Assembly: GCF_017795885.1 (NCBI RefSeq)
Contig: NZ_CP059297.1
Span: forward strand, 1,741,001-1,805,000
Direction: 5' to 3'
Source: Brevundimonas sp. AJA228-03
Lineage (GTDB): Bacteria > Pseudomonadota > Alphaproteobacteria > Caulobacterales > Caulobacteraceae
Length of the DNA stretch: 64,000 nucleotides
Positions 50,841 through 59,652 of the stretch are shown piece after piece. The notes beneath the pieces were generated by a model. The model had not been told where the DNA came from. It saw nothing but the letters and a program-made list of their open reading frames with translations, and did not search any database. Position 1 is the stretch's first letter. Each line of letters opens with the position of its first letter. The translations under genes were made by a program, and so were the position numbers.

Positions 50841-50916
50841 CTCAGGCGCACCGGCCTGAGGCCGCCGATCGATATTTGCTTTCCGGGTCGTCCCGGATGG
50901 CATATCGATCGGCGGC
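50841..50916. terminator. Two stacked hairpins between receptor and GntR genes
   Basis: The first is a perfect 7-bp stem CTCAGGC/GCCTGAG (50841-50847 with 50854-50860). The second begins at the next base: a perfect 15-bp inverted repeat (50861-50875 with 50902-50916) whose loop holds a further 5-bp stem (50883-50887 with 50891-50895). There is no T-run. Likely a terminator for the receptor, but it also lies right before the regulator gene and could act there. Confidence 0.6.
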
Positions 50917-50937
50917 TTCAGTGTTTCGTCGGATGCC

Positions 50938-52353
50938 TTGACGATCGGGGATGGGTACGTTGGCGTCCTGTTCGATAAGGTGTTGACCCCTCTGACCGGA
51001 AACGGACGAAGAACCGCAGGCGTGCCCACCGATCCTGCCGCAGTCCAGCTCGCCCTCCAGTTGACGGAGATGATCCGGGCATCGGGTCTGAAAGCGGGTC
51101 AGCTTGTCGCGTCCGAGCAGGACCTGCGGTCCAGACACGATACCGGCCGCTCGGTCCTGCGTCAGGCCGTTCGCATCCTCGACGAACGCGGCGTAGCGAC
51201 CATGAAACGCGGGGCGGGCGGGGGACTGATCGTCTCGCCTCCCGACCCACAGTCTGCGGGTCGCGCCCTCGCCATCCTGCTGGAGAGCCGGATGCAGGGA
51301 CCGCATGCCCTGGATCGCCTGCTGAACGCGACGGACACCCACGTCTTTCTGACGTCGACGCCTCGGCTCGATCTGGCTGAATGCGAACGCGTCCGTCACC
51401 TTGCCAGACGGCTCAGCCAGAATGCTTCAGCCAGCCTGCCGCGCGCCAACGAAATCAAGGATCTGCTGGGTGCCATCAGACGGCTGGTCAAGGACCCGCT
51501 GGCCGGTCTCGCCTACCAGGTGACTGCCGACTATGGCCAGGATCTGGCACCCGACAGCGTTGTTGCTGGGGGTCAGGACTTCCAGCGCGCCTGGTGGGAC
51601 GCCTTGCTGGAGATGGTCGAAGCGCAGATGGCGGGCGACGTCGCCGCCCTGTTCGACCTGCGTCGTCGACAACTGGACGTGATCCGCGAGAGCCAGGACG
51701 CCTGGAGCGCCATGGATCGAGACAATCGTCTCGTTCCCCCGATCGAATCGGACCCGCAAACGCGAGGTCCGTCGAGCCCGGCCGAGCGCCTCGCACGCGA
51801 GTTGTTGCGTGACGTTCGTCGGCTGGGCTGGCAGCCTGGCGCACGGATCGGCGGGGCGGGTGACTTGTTGGCGCGATACGGGGTGACGGTAGGCACACTT
51901 CGACAGGCTGTGCGTATCCTCGAGCAGAACTCTGTCGTCCGCATGGACAGAGGACGATCCGGCGGCCTCGTCATCACGATGCCCGATTCATCAAAAGCGA
52001 TCGAACGCGCAACGCAATTCCTCGGACAGACGGCGATCGCGCCGGAGGACCTGGCGTCGTTTCGTCGTCAACTGATACTCAAGTCGCTGAGCGCTTTCTG
52101 TGAACGCGCGCCGGGAGATCGCGACTGCACGCTGAAACAGGCGACGTCGTCTCACGTCTTTGATCAACTGGGTGCCCTGTCGGGAGATGGCGCGCTGGAG
52201 CTCTTTCTGTCGATTGTATCTGTCGCATCTCCGCAGTCGGCGGAGCGGGTAGTCCGCTCGCCGAAACTTCTGTTTGAGGCTCTTTCCAAAGGCGATGCGC
52301 CGCGCGCGCGGCGCATCTATCTGGAATGGACACGGGTCTCCGACGAACCCTGA
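50938..52353 (+). CDS. Tandem-duplicated GntR/FadR-type regulator
   Basis: A 471-residue protein with two GntR winged-helix domains in one chain, at about residues 35-101 and 281-347. The repeats are visibly related (SVLRQAVRILDERGV versus GTLRQAVRILEQNSV, then GAGGGLIVS versus GRSGGLVIT). Each is followed by a mostly helical effector-like region, the first long and the second shorter. Ordinary GntR proteins have one such head and about 240 residues. A TTG at 50938 is the annotated start; a GTG at 50980 would also precede the first domain. It follows the receptor gene and converges on the esterase gene (5 bp gap). Confidence 0.88.
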   Translation: MTIGDGYVGVLFDKVLTPLTGNGRRTAGVPTDPAAVQLALQLTEMIRASGLKAGQLVASEQDLRSRHDTGRSVLRQAVRILDERGVATMKRGAGGGLIVSPPDPQSAGRALAILLESRMQGPHALDRLLNATDTHVFLTSTPRLDLAECERVRHLARRLSQNASASLPRANEIKDLLGAIRRLVKDPLAGLAYQVTADYGQDLAPDSVVAGGQDFQRAWWDALLEMVEAQMAGDVAALFDLRRRQLDVIRESQDAWSAMDRDNRLVPPIESDPQTRGPSSPAERLARELLRDVRRLGWQPGARIGGAGDLLARYGVTVGTLRQAVRILEQNSVVRMDRGRSGGLVITMPDSSKAIERATQFLGQTAIAPEDLASFRRQLILKSLSAFCERAPGDRDCTLKQATSSHVFDQLGALSGDGALELFLSIVSVASPQSAERVVRSPKLLFEALSKGDAPRARRIYLEWTRVSDEP

Positions 52354-52358
52354 GACTT

Positions 52359-54017
52359 TCAGCGTGCTGCGGTCGGCGCCGGCAGGCTGTTCCAGAACCC
52401 GAGGATCTCCGATCGTGGATCGTTCTCGACCCGCATCTCGTTGTCGAAAATCATCGTGGCGCGTGTCCGGGCGTCATAGGCGGGCCAGACCGGGATCTGG
52501 TCGTTGTTTGGATTTCCCGTCCGGGCGAAGGCGATCAGGGTTGAGGCCAGCCGGTCACACATCAGCCGCCCCGACGCCACGCCGCACCCGACCATGCCGT
52601 CGCGGTAGTTGTGGAATGAGGCCGAGACGTCGATCCCATGGATGGCGCCGAATTTTCCGTCATAGGCCGGCGTTTCCCAGTCCCATTGGTACATCCACAC
52701 CTTGCCCGGGCTCTGGGCTGCCTTGCGCTCGGCCTGGAGGATGGCGTTCTTGCGGAAACCGGCATCGGTCGCGATCTGGGCCTGAATGAGGAAGGGCGAT
52801 TTGTTCGGATAGCGGGCGCGATAGAGGGCAACGGCCTGATCGCCCAGCGGGCCGAGCCTGGCTGCCATCTGGGCCTTCAGGCCGGCTTCATCCAGATCCC
52901 AGTTGAAGCTCATTAGGCCCCCGTCCTCGAGCGTCGTCGAGATGATCATGGGGATGTCGGCCGACTCCGCCGGGCCGCCCGGATCGAAGGGATGGTGAGG
53001 CAGGTACGCGCCGTCGAGCACCGGTGAGAACCGCCCGCCGGTCGGCATGGCCGCCACCGCCGTCTGGGCCTCAAGCAAAGTCGTCCAAGGCACCTGCTGA
53101 AGATCCGCGATGCGGCTCCTGTCGATCCCCAGGTGGTTGAGCAGAGCCGCTGCGGTTCGGGCCGATGCTTCACGTTCCGTCAGCTTCAAGGCCGAGCCAC
53201 TCTGAACCATCGCCCGATGGAAAAGGCCCTTGGCGGCGGGCGTCGCCAGCAATACGGTCGTCTTGTAGCCGCCTCCGGACTGGCCGAAAATCGTCACATT
53301 GGCCGGATCCCCGCCAAAGTCCGCGATGTTGTCGCGGACCCATTCCAGCGATAGCACAAGGTCCATGATGCCGGTCACACCGGCCGATGCGAACTCGGCC
53401 GGCGCGCCGTTATCGGCAAGGTTGATATAGCCGAAGCTGGCCAGTCTGTGGCTTACGGTCACGACAACGACATCGCCGTAGCGGGCCAGCTGGGCCCCGT
53501 CGAACCCGGGCGCATTGCCCGATCCGCTCTCGAAACCGCCGCCATGGATCGAGACCAGCACCGGCCGCTTCTTGCCGTCGTCGAGACCCTGGGTCCAGAT
53601 ATTGAGGTGCAGAGGGCTCTCCCCCATGCCGCCTTCCTGACGGTCCCACTGCACCAGCATGGCCAGGTCGGCACGCAGGTCGATCAGGGTCTGGGGACTG
53701 ACCGGGCCGAACCCAAGGGCGTCACGGACGCCTGTCCAGGGCTCGGGCTTGCGGGGCGGCATGAAGCGGTCGCGACCGCCGGTCGGCGCGCCATAGGGGA
53801 TGCCCTTGAACTGACGCACATCGCCGTTGGTCTGGCCGCGCACCTTGCCGGAAGTGGTGTCAACGATCGGGAACCCCGGGCTGGACGGGGCGTCGAGCGT
53901 GGTCTGTGCCACAGTTCCAGAGGAGGCCATGGCCTCGGTCGAGAGTGCAGCGCCGGCGGCGAGGGCCGCTGCACCGAACAGGGTGCGCCGGTTCGGCGCG
54001 GCGAAAGGGTCAGCCAT
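52359..54017 (-). CDS. Carboxylesterase (type B) with Tat signal
   Basis: A 552-residue carboxylesterase/para-nitrobenzyl-esterase-like protein. The twin-arginine signal is [17 protein letters not shown] (Arg10-Arg11), so it is exported folded. The catalytic Ser is in [12 protein letters not shown], with the oxyanion HGGGF motif upstream, the Glu in TTLEDGG and the His in GAIHGIDV. It would hydrolyse carboxylic esters in the periplasm. GGGAGA precedes the ATG at 54017. It is the last gene of a group with aldehyde dehydrogenase and GMC oxidoreductase, so an ester to alcohol to aldehyde to acid route is a plausible reading. Confidence 0.94.
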   Translation of the reverse strand: MADPFAAPNRRTLFGAAALAAGAALSTEAMASSGTVAQTTLDAPSSPGFPIVDTTSGKVRGQTNGDVRQFKGIPYGAPTGGRDRFMPPRKPEPWTGVRDALGFGPVSPQTLIDLRADLAMLVQWDRQEGGMGESPLHLNIWTQGLDDGKKRPVLVSIHGGGFESGSGNAPGFDGAQLARYGDVVVVTVSHRLASFGYINLADNGAPAEFASAGVTGIMDLVLSLEWVRDNIADFGGDPANVTIFGQSGGGYKTTVLLATPAAKGLFHRAMVQSGSALKLTEREASARTAAALLNHLGIDRSRIADLQQVPWTTLLEAQTAVAAMPTGGRFSPVLDGAYLPHHPFDPGGPAESADIPMIISTTLEDGGLMSFNWDLDEAGLKAQMAARLGPLGDQAVALYRARYPNKSPFLIQAQIATDAGFRKNAILQAERKAAQSPGKVWMYQWDWETPAYDGKFGAIHGIDVSASFHNYRDGMVGCGVASGRLMCDRLASTLIAFARTGNPNNDQIPVWPAYDARTRATMIFDNEMRVENDPRSEILGFWNSLPAPTAAR

Positions 54018-54114
54018 GTCTTCAGTCTCCCTTAGGCGGGCCATTGGGTCGGCCTCGCGCCTCGTTTGATCCGCCGATGGCCGGCGGGGCCTGAGCCTTG
54101 TCGCGGGCGCCGCC

Positions 54115-55605
54115 TCAGCGACCGACCGGATAGAAGATTGATTTTTCCTGGGTGAACTCCTTGAGCCAGTCCGGCCCGTATTCGCGACCGACACCTGACC
54201 GCTTGTAGCCGCCGATAGGGGCGAAGCTCATCTTGCCGGTGCCGCCGTTGATCATCACGCTGCCGGCCCGAATGCGACGCGCCATGGCGTATCCGGTCGC
54301 GGCGTCGGCGGTTTCGATGCCGCCGTTCAGGCCGTAGCGAGAATCGTTGGCGATCTGGATCGCCTCGTCGTCGGTGTCGAAGCCGATGATGCAGCCGACG
54401 GGTCCGAAGATCTCGTCCTGGGCGATGACCGAGCTGTTATCGACGTCGTCGAACAGGGTCAGTTCAGTGAAGAAACCCTTGTCCAGGCCCGCCGGTCGTC
54501 CGCCGCCGTGGATCAATCGGGCTCCGGAATCGAGACCCATCTGGATATAATGTTCGACCTTGGCGCGTTGGGATTCGCGGATCAGCGGCCCCATCATGAC
54601 GCTGGGATCGGCCGGATCGCCGATCTTCCACATGGCGGCGAAGGCCTTGACGGTTTCGACGAAGGCCGGGCGGATGCTGTTGTGGACCAGAAGGCGCGTC
54701 AGCAGGGCGCATCCCTGTCCCGCATTGACCGACAGCATACCGACCACGGTCATGGCCGCCTTTTGCACGTCGGCGTCATGGCGGATAATGAGCGCAGATT
54801 TGCCGCCGAGTTCCAGGTGGACGCGTTTCAATGTGGGCGAGGCTTGGGCCATAATCGCGGCGCCAACGGCTTCGGAACCTGTAAAGCTGACCATGTCGAC
54901 GCGCGGATCAGTGGTCAGCAACTGGCCGACCTCGGGACCGCCATTGACGATGTTGAGCACACCGGGGGGCAGACCCGCTTCATCAGCCGCCTCGCCGAAC
55001 AGCAGGGCCGAGAACGGCGTGAAGGCAGAGGGTTTCAGGATCAGGGTGTTGCCGGCCAGCAGGACCGGGCCGATCTTCGACAAGTTTAACAGGAAGGGGA
55101 AGTTGTAGCCGGTGATCCCTGCGATCACGCCGACGGGTTCGCGCACAACAGTCGTTCCGCCCAGGATCTGGGGGCCTTCCGGGTTCATCGGATTGGGAGT
55201 GGCCTCGATCGGCAACTGGACGGTCGTGTCCCGCATGGCATGGACCATGGCGTCGCGGAAATGGTCGAGCGGAGCCTGGACCTGCATGGCCCAGGTGATG
55301 CCCTGAGAGCATCCGACCTCGGCAACGATAAGGGCCGCGATCCGGGCTTTTCGGGCCTCGAGGGCGGCGTGCAGGCGCGTCATGACAGCCACCCGCTCCG
55401 CCATCGACATGAAGGGCCAGGGACCCTTGTCGAAGGCCCGCCGGGCGGCATCGACGGCGGCGTCAGCCAGGCCAACGCCGCCGACCGGCGCGTGGCCGAT
55501 GATCTCTTCCGTCGCGGGGTTCAGGACCGCCTCGGCCGGTTCGTCGCCCGGTACCCATCGTCCGTCGATGTAGAGGCTGGTGATATCGGTGAAGGGGATG
55601 GCCAC
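54115..55605 (-). CDS. Aldehyde dehydrogenase family protein
   Basis: A 496-residue NAD(P)-dependent aldehyde dehydrogenase. The catalytic Cys is in [14 protein letters not shown] and the general-base Glu in HLELGGKSA; the cofactor-binding GSEAVGAAI turn and the C-terminal [11 protein letters not shown] block are standard. It oxidises an aldehyde to the acid, most likely the product of the adjacent GMC oxidoreductase. It begins 37 bp after that gene on the same strand. Confidence 0.96.
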   Translation of the reverse strand: MAIPFTDITSLYIDGRWVPGDEPAEAVLNPATEEIIGHAPVGGVGLADAAVDAARRAFDKGPWPFMSMAERVAVMTRLHAALEARKARIAALIVAEVGCSQGITWAMQVQAPLDHFRDAMVHAMRDTTVQLPIEATPNPMNPEGPQILGGTTVVREPVGVIAGITGYNFPFLLNLSKIGPVLLAGNTLILKPSAFTPFSALLFGEAADEAGLPPGVLNIVNGGPEVGQLLTTDPRVDMVSFTGSEAVGAAIMAQASPTLKRVHLELGGKSALIIRHDADVQKAAMTVVGMLSVNAGQGCALLTRLLVHNSIRPAFVETVKAFAAMWKIGDPADPSVMMGPLIRESQRAKVEHYIQMGLDSGARLIHGGGRPAGLDKGFFTELTLFDDVDNSSVIAQDEIFGPVGCIIGFDTDDEAIQIANDSRYGLNGGIETADAATGYAMARRIRAGSVMINGGTGKMSFAPIGGYKRSGVGREYGPDWLKEFTQEKSIFYPVGR

Positions 55606-55642
55606 GGTCGCAGTCTCCAGAGAATGGGGCAGGGGGCTCGCT

Positions 55643-57298
55643 TCAGGCCGCGTCTTCGAGGATCAGGTCGGCCGCATTCAAGGCCATGGCCTGGGTGGCG
55701 GCATTGGTGTTGCCGGACACCAGGGTAGGCATCACCGAGGTGTCCATGACACGCAGTCCGCTGACACCGCGGACGCGAAGCCGGGGATCGACCACGGACT
55801 GTGCGTCTGACCCCATCCGGCAGGTGCCCGCGACGTGAAAGGCTGTCGTGCCAAGATCAAGGAAAGCATCGATGATCTCGTCGTCCGTCTGGCAGGCCGG
55901 TCCGGGCACCAGTTCCTCGACGATCAGAGGGCGAACGGCTTCGGTCTCCATCAGGCGCCGGATCCACCGAACCATCGCGATCGAGTGTCGGCGGTCGTCG
56001 GGGTGCGCGAAATAGTTGGCGTCGATGATCGGGGGCGTGTCCGGGTCCGCAGACTGGATCCGCATCTCGCCGCGGCTCCTGGGCTGGGTGAAATAGCCGC
56101 CGACAGAGACACCCGGAGCAGAATCGACCTGCAACTTTGGTGGCTTGGGCGTCTCGCCTGGCTTTGTTGCCTTGGTACCGTCAAGTGACAGGCCCATCTC
56201 CGCCATCGAGAAGAGACCCACGCCGATCTGGATGTCGGGATGTTCCAGCGCAGGGTCGGTCTTGATGAAGCCCCCGCCCTCATAGGCTCCACGCGTCATG
56301 GGGCCCTTGCCCGCGAACAGATAGGTCAGGAGGCCGCCCAGCATCGCCGGCCCGCGCAGTTTCTCGTTCTGGCTCGGTGCCCGGCTCCGATACTGGAGCG
56401 AGAGGTAGCGATGCTCGATCAGATTTTTGCCGACTTCGGGCGCTTCGACGACGACATCGATACCCAGTGAGGTCAGTAGTTCACGTGGACCGATTCCTGA
56501 CAGCTGCAGTAGCCTGGGCGTTTCGATCGCACCCGCGCTGAGAATGACTTCGCGCCTGCAGGTCACGTCGCGCTCGCCGTCCTTGGAGCGCAGCCGGGCA
56601 CCGACCACGCGCGTTCCCTGGAACAGGAGCCGGACGGCATGGGTCTCGCTCACGATAGTCAGATTGGCACGTTTGCGGATGGGGTGGATAAAGGCCCGGG
56701 CCGCGCTGAAGCGCGATCCCCCATGGATTGTGACGGGCTGGTATCCGAACCCGCCGTCATCGACGGAAGCCAGGTCATTGATGTCGCGCGAACGTGGCGT
56801 GCCGAGCTCCCCCGCGCCCGAGATCAAGGCCTCGCTCATGGGATCACCAAACTCCGGCACGGTTATCTTGAGGGGGCCTCCCACGCCGCGATCCGGACCC
56901 GCGCCGAGCTCGTGGTCTTCGAGTTCGATGAACCGGCGACGCATAGCCTCCCAGCCCCAGCCCGTGCAGCCAGCGGCCTCCCAGCCATCGAAGTCTCGCG
57001 GCGCGCCGCGGATGTAGACCATCCCGTTGACCGAACTTGATCCGCCGAGCGTCCGTCCCTTGACCCAGGTCTCGGATCGGCGATTGCCGCCCTGGCGTGC
57101 CTCATAGGTGAAAAGCCGCTCGTTTCCCGGGGTCAGCAGGACGCCGATCCCGCGCGGCATGCGGACAAACAGGTTGTCGTCGGATGGCCCGCTCTCGACC
57201 AGCAACACCGAGTTGGCGGGGTCGGCCGACAATCGGTTAGCGAGCACGCAGCCTGCCGACCCTGCACCGATGACGATGTAGTCGAATTGGTCCTGCAC
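55643..57298 (-). CDS. GMC family FAD-dependent oxidoreductase (choline/alcohol dehydrogenase-like)
   Basis: A 551-residue GMC oxidoreductase. The FAD motif YIVIGAGSAGCVLANRLS is at the N-terminus, then GRTLGGSSSVNGMVYIRG, and the C-terminal active-site His in TTAFHVAGTCRMG with Asn in SGNTNAATQAMA. It oxidises an alcohol to aldehyde or ketone. The start is GTG 57298, near which AAGGGA lies upstream; the longer frame to 57400 would run into the TetR start region. It is first of a three-gene unit (GMC, aldehyde dehydrogenase, esterase), divergent from the TetR gene. Confidence 0.93.
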   Translation of the reverse strand: MQDQFDYIVIGAGSAGCVLANRLSADPANSVLLVESGPSDDNLFVRMPRGIGVLLTPGNERLFTYEARQGGNRRSETWVKGRTLGGSSSVNGMVYIRGAPRDFDGWEAAGCTGWGWEAMRRRFIELEDHELGAGPDRGVGGPLKITVPEFGDPMSEALISGAGELGTPRSRDINDLASVDDGGFGYQPVTIHGGSRFSAARAFIHPIRKRANLTIVSETHAVRLLFQGTRVVGARLRSKDGERDVTCRREVILSAGAIETPRLLQLSGIGPRELLTSLGIDVVVEAPEVGKNLIEHRYLSLQYRSRAPSQNEKLRGPAMLGGLLTYLFAGKGPMTRGAYEGGGFIKTDPALEHPDIQIGVGLFSMAEMGLSLDGTKATKPGETPKPPKLQVDSAPGVSVGGYFTQPRSRGEMRIQSADPDTPPIIDANYFAHPDDRRHSIAMVRWIRRLMETEAVRPLIVEELVPGPACQTDDEIIDAFLDLGTTAFHVAGTCRMGSDAQSVVDPRLRVRGVSGLRVMDTSVMPTLVSGNTNAATQAMALNAADLILEDAA

Positions 57299-57383
57299 GG
57301 TTTCCGTCCCTTGTGTGGTCCGCGACGCTTGCGCCGGTCGTGGTTCCAAGCGACGACTATCCACCCGAAAAAATAGTACATCA

Positions 57384-57989
57384 ATGTCCGTTTTGAACAA
57401 AAGTGCGGCCTCTGTTCCGAAATCTTCGATCCGCAGGGACGTGATCCGTCACCGGGCCGCCCTGCTTGACGCAGCGACGGAGGTGTTCGCGAAAGACGGC
57501 ATCGAAGCTCCCTTGGTCGAGATCGCTCGACGGGCGGGCGTTGGCCGAGGCACGCTGTATCGGCATTTCCCGGAGCGGATCGACCTGGTCGTGGCTCTGC
57601 TGGAACGCAATCTTGACGAGCTCCAAGCTCAGGCTGCCGATCTCGCGGACCAGCCGGAAGGGCTGCTGGCGCTGATCCGCACCATGATCAACCAGGATGT
57701 CGACGTCGCGCCGCTGCTGGACAGCGACCTGATCGTGCCGGCTCCATTACTGGCGCGGTTCGTCGCGATCTGTCGGCGTCCTCTGGAGGCCGCGCGTCGT
57801 TCAGGCGTTGTCCGTCAGGATCTGGACGAGACCGACCTGCTGGATCTGACGGTTATGGCGGGATCGGCTTTGAGGCGATGGGGACTTGAGGAGCGCCGGG
57901 TCCGAGCACCGCGCATCCTGACACTGCTGCTGGAAGGCATCCGCTCCGACGCGGACGGTAAGTCGCTGGATTCTGATCAACCGGGATAG
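57384..57989 (+). CDS. TetR/AcrR family transcriptional regulator
   Basis: A 201-residue TetR protein; the HTH ends in GVGRGTLYRHFPERIDLVVALL and the C-terminal domain is of the SbtR-like type by its AICRRPLEAARRSG region. It is divergent from the GMC unit with 85 bp between, so it probably represses it. A small palindrome TTTTG-AA-CAAAA (57391-57402) overlaps its first codons and may be its own operator. Its 3' end overlaps the convergent alpha/beta hydrolase gene by 13 bp. Confidence 0.92.
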   Translation: MSVLNKSAASVPKSSIRRDVIRHRAALLDAATEVFAKDGIEAPLVEIARRAGVGRGTLYRHFPERIDLVVALLERNLDELQAQAADLADQPEGLLALIRTMINQDVDVAPLLDSDLIVPAPLLARFVAICRRPLEAARRSGVVRQDLDETDLLDLTVMAGSALRRWGLEERRVRAPRILTLLLEGIRSDADGKSLDSDQPG

Positions 57990-59419
57990 CTGGCCGCCGC
58001 CAGGGCTTCGATCTCGGTGCGATCCCGGGACAGGATGAAGCCCGCCGAAATCGCGGCTGCCAGCGCCTCGCTGAACTTCGCAAGATAGTGCGCGCGACCG
58101 GCCGGATAGAGCCGCGACAAGCTGGCGGGATCGAGGGGCGCCGTCGAGCCGAACAGGGCCCCCATCCGGCTCTTCTCAATCGCCATACCGGACAATCGGC
58201 AGGTCGGCACATCCATCCAGGGCGAGCGGACTCCACCAAGGGCATTGCCGAAACGGTCGAGCTTCAGTCTGGGAGACTGGCCGGCCTCAAGTGTCAATCT
58301 TTCCCCTGCTGGAGGACTTTCGCCTGTCGTGACCCATTGGTTCAGCGCCGAGAGCGCCGCCATCATGATGTAGTGATGCTGCGGAGCGGCGTTGATGTCT
58401 CCGGGAAGAGTCAGACCCAGAAGATTGCGGGTCGGTGCCATGGCGTCTGCCATGTCCTCCGGGGACAATGTCCCGCTGTCGATCAGCGATGCGCCCATGA
58501 CATAGGTGTCGGCGTGGGCTGTGCCAGCGACCTCCCAGGTTCTCAATCGGTCGTGATCCGGCTGACGGGCGGGAAGATATCCGAACCGTTTCATCATCAG
58601 GTCGGTCTCGGTGATGAAATTCAGGATTGGCACGGGTGTGTCGGTTCGCAGATGCACGGGCTGCAGCGCGCCAAGCAACGCCGAGAGCACTGATGACTTG
58701 CCCAGCCCGGGCGCACCCCCGAAACGGGAATGGACGAGGTAGCCGTTGAAGGCCTGTTCGAGAGGCGCAACGGCATTGATGTAGGTCGTCAGGCGTCCCG
58801 CCGACTGGGATTCGCCTACAGCGATCAGCGAATTGATTTCCCGGGAGCCAAGCAGGCGTTCCGGCTCGTTGCGCAGAGCATGCGCGACCTGGGTGAAGAT
58901 GTCGTAGCAGAAAGCGTCACCGGGATGGTTCAAGTCCGCGTACCGTTCGGGCTGGGCCTTCTTCAGCGGCTCCATCCCTGGAAAGGACATCAACCCGCCA
59001 CCGTCGATACCCGCTTTTTGAGCCGACACGCCGACCCACGCATAGCCGCTGCGGACGATCTCCCGGTGAAGATATCCCCATTCTGGCGCGGTATCGGCGC
59101 CGGCGCTGACGTTCAGCCACTCCACGAGTACGGTCCCGTTGAAGTCTGACAGCCTGGTCGGTCGAATGACGACGATGCGCGTCGCGTAGGGCGCGGAGCG
59201 GTGGGGGCCGACGTTCCAGTGACCGTGACGCCGCCTCGGGCCTTGCATCCTGTAGGAAGCGGCTATGCCCGACATCTCGTATTCGTCGACCTGGTACCCG
59301 AGGGCGGCGAGATCGAACGCCGTGAGCATCAATGTCGGACGTCCATCGATGGGCCCCTTGATGCGAGGCCTGCCGTTGACCAGGTCAGTATCGCGCTCGG
59401 CGGGGGGTGAAGGGGCCAT
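57977..59419 (-). CDS. Alpha/beta hydrolase domain-containing protein
   Basis: A 480-residue protein of the large uncharacterised alpha/beta-hydrolase family with an extended N-terminal half. The nucleophile elbow is AVGESQSAGRL; a conserved LVEWLNVSAG segment and a late AGTAHADTYVMG, likely containing the catalytic His, are visible. No signal peptide. The ATG at 59419 has GGAG about 5 bp upstream. An operator-like palindrome lies 30 bp before the start. Fourth ester-type hydrolase of the window, cytoplasmic by appearance. Confidence 0.88.
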   Translation of the reverse strand: MAPSPPAERDTDLVNGRPRIKGPIDGRPTLMLTAFDLAALGYQVDEYEMSGIAASYRMQGPRRRHGHWNVGPHRSAPYATRIVVIRPTRLSDFNGTVLVEWLNVSAGADTAPEWGYLHREIVRSGYAWVGVSAQKAGIDGGGLMSFPGMEPLKKAQPERYADLNHPGDAFCYDIFTQVAHALRNEPERLLGSREINSLIAVGESQSAGRLTTYINAVAPLEQAFNGYLVHSRFGGAPGLGKSSVLSALLGALQPVHLRTDTPVPILNFITETDLMMKRFGYLPARQPDHDRLRTWEVAGTAHADTYVMGASLIDSGTLSPEDMADAMAPTRNLLGLTLPGDINAAPQHHYIMMAALSALNQWVTTGESPPAGERLTLEAGQSPRLKLDRFGNALGGVRSPWMDVPTCRLSGMAIEKSRMGALFGSTAPLDPASLSRLYPAGRAHYLAKFSEALAAAISAGFILSRDRTEIEALAAASYPG

Positions 59420-59448
59420 TGACACTCCTGGAAATGGTTCGGCTCAAC

Positions 59449-59462
59449 TACTGATATCAGAA
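59449..59462. promoter_or_regulatory. Operator-like palindrome, copy K
   Basis: TACTG at 59449-59453 and CAGAA at 59458-59462, with the N4 spacing and one mismatch; a further CAGAA is at 59477-59481. It is 30 bp upstream of the alpha/beta hydrolase start and 190 bp from the divergent MFS gene. Confidence 0.45.
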
Positions 59463-59652
59463 CGAAAGACGTCAATCAGAACAAAAGATGGCCGAGAGCG
59501 TTCCGTTCAACGCCTCTTGTCATGCTAGGGTCCTGGATTGACAGCTCGTCGTCGACCACGCTTTCCGGCTGTCTGATGTTTTCCAAGCGTACCGTCAGAG
59601 TGCGCTAGGTTCGCAATTTCCGCTCTTTGAGCAATGCGTTGGAAGGAACGGT

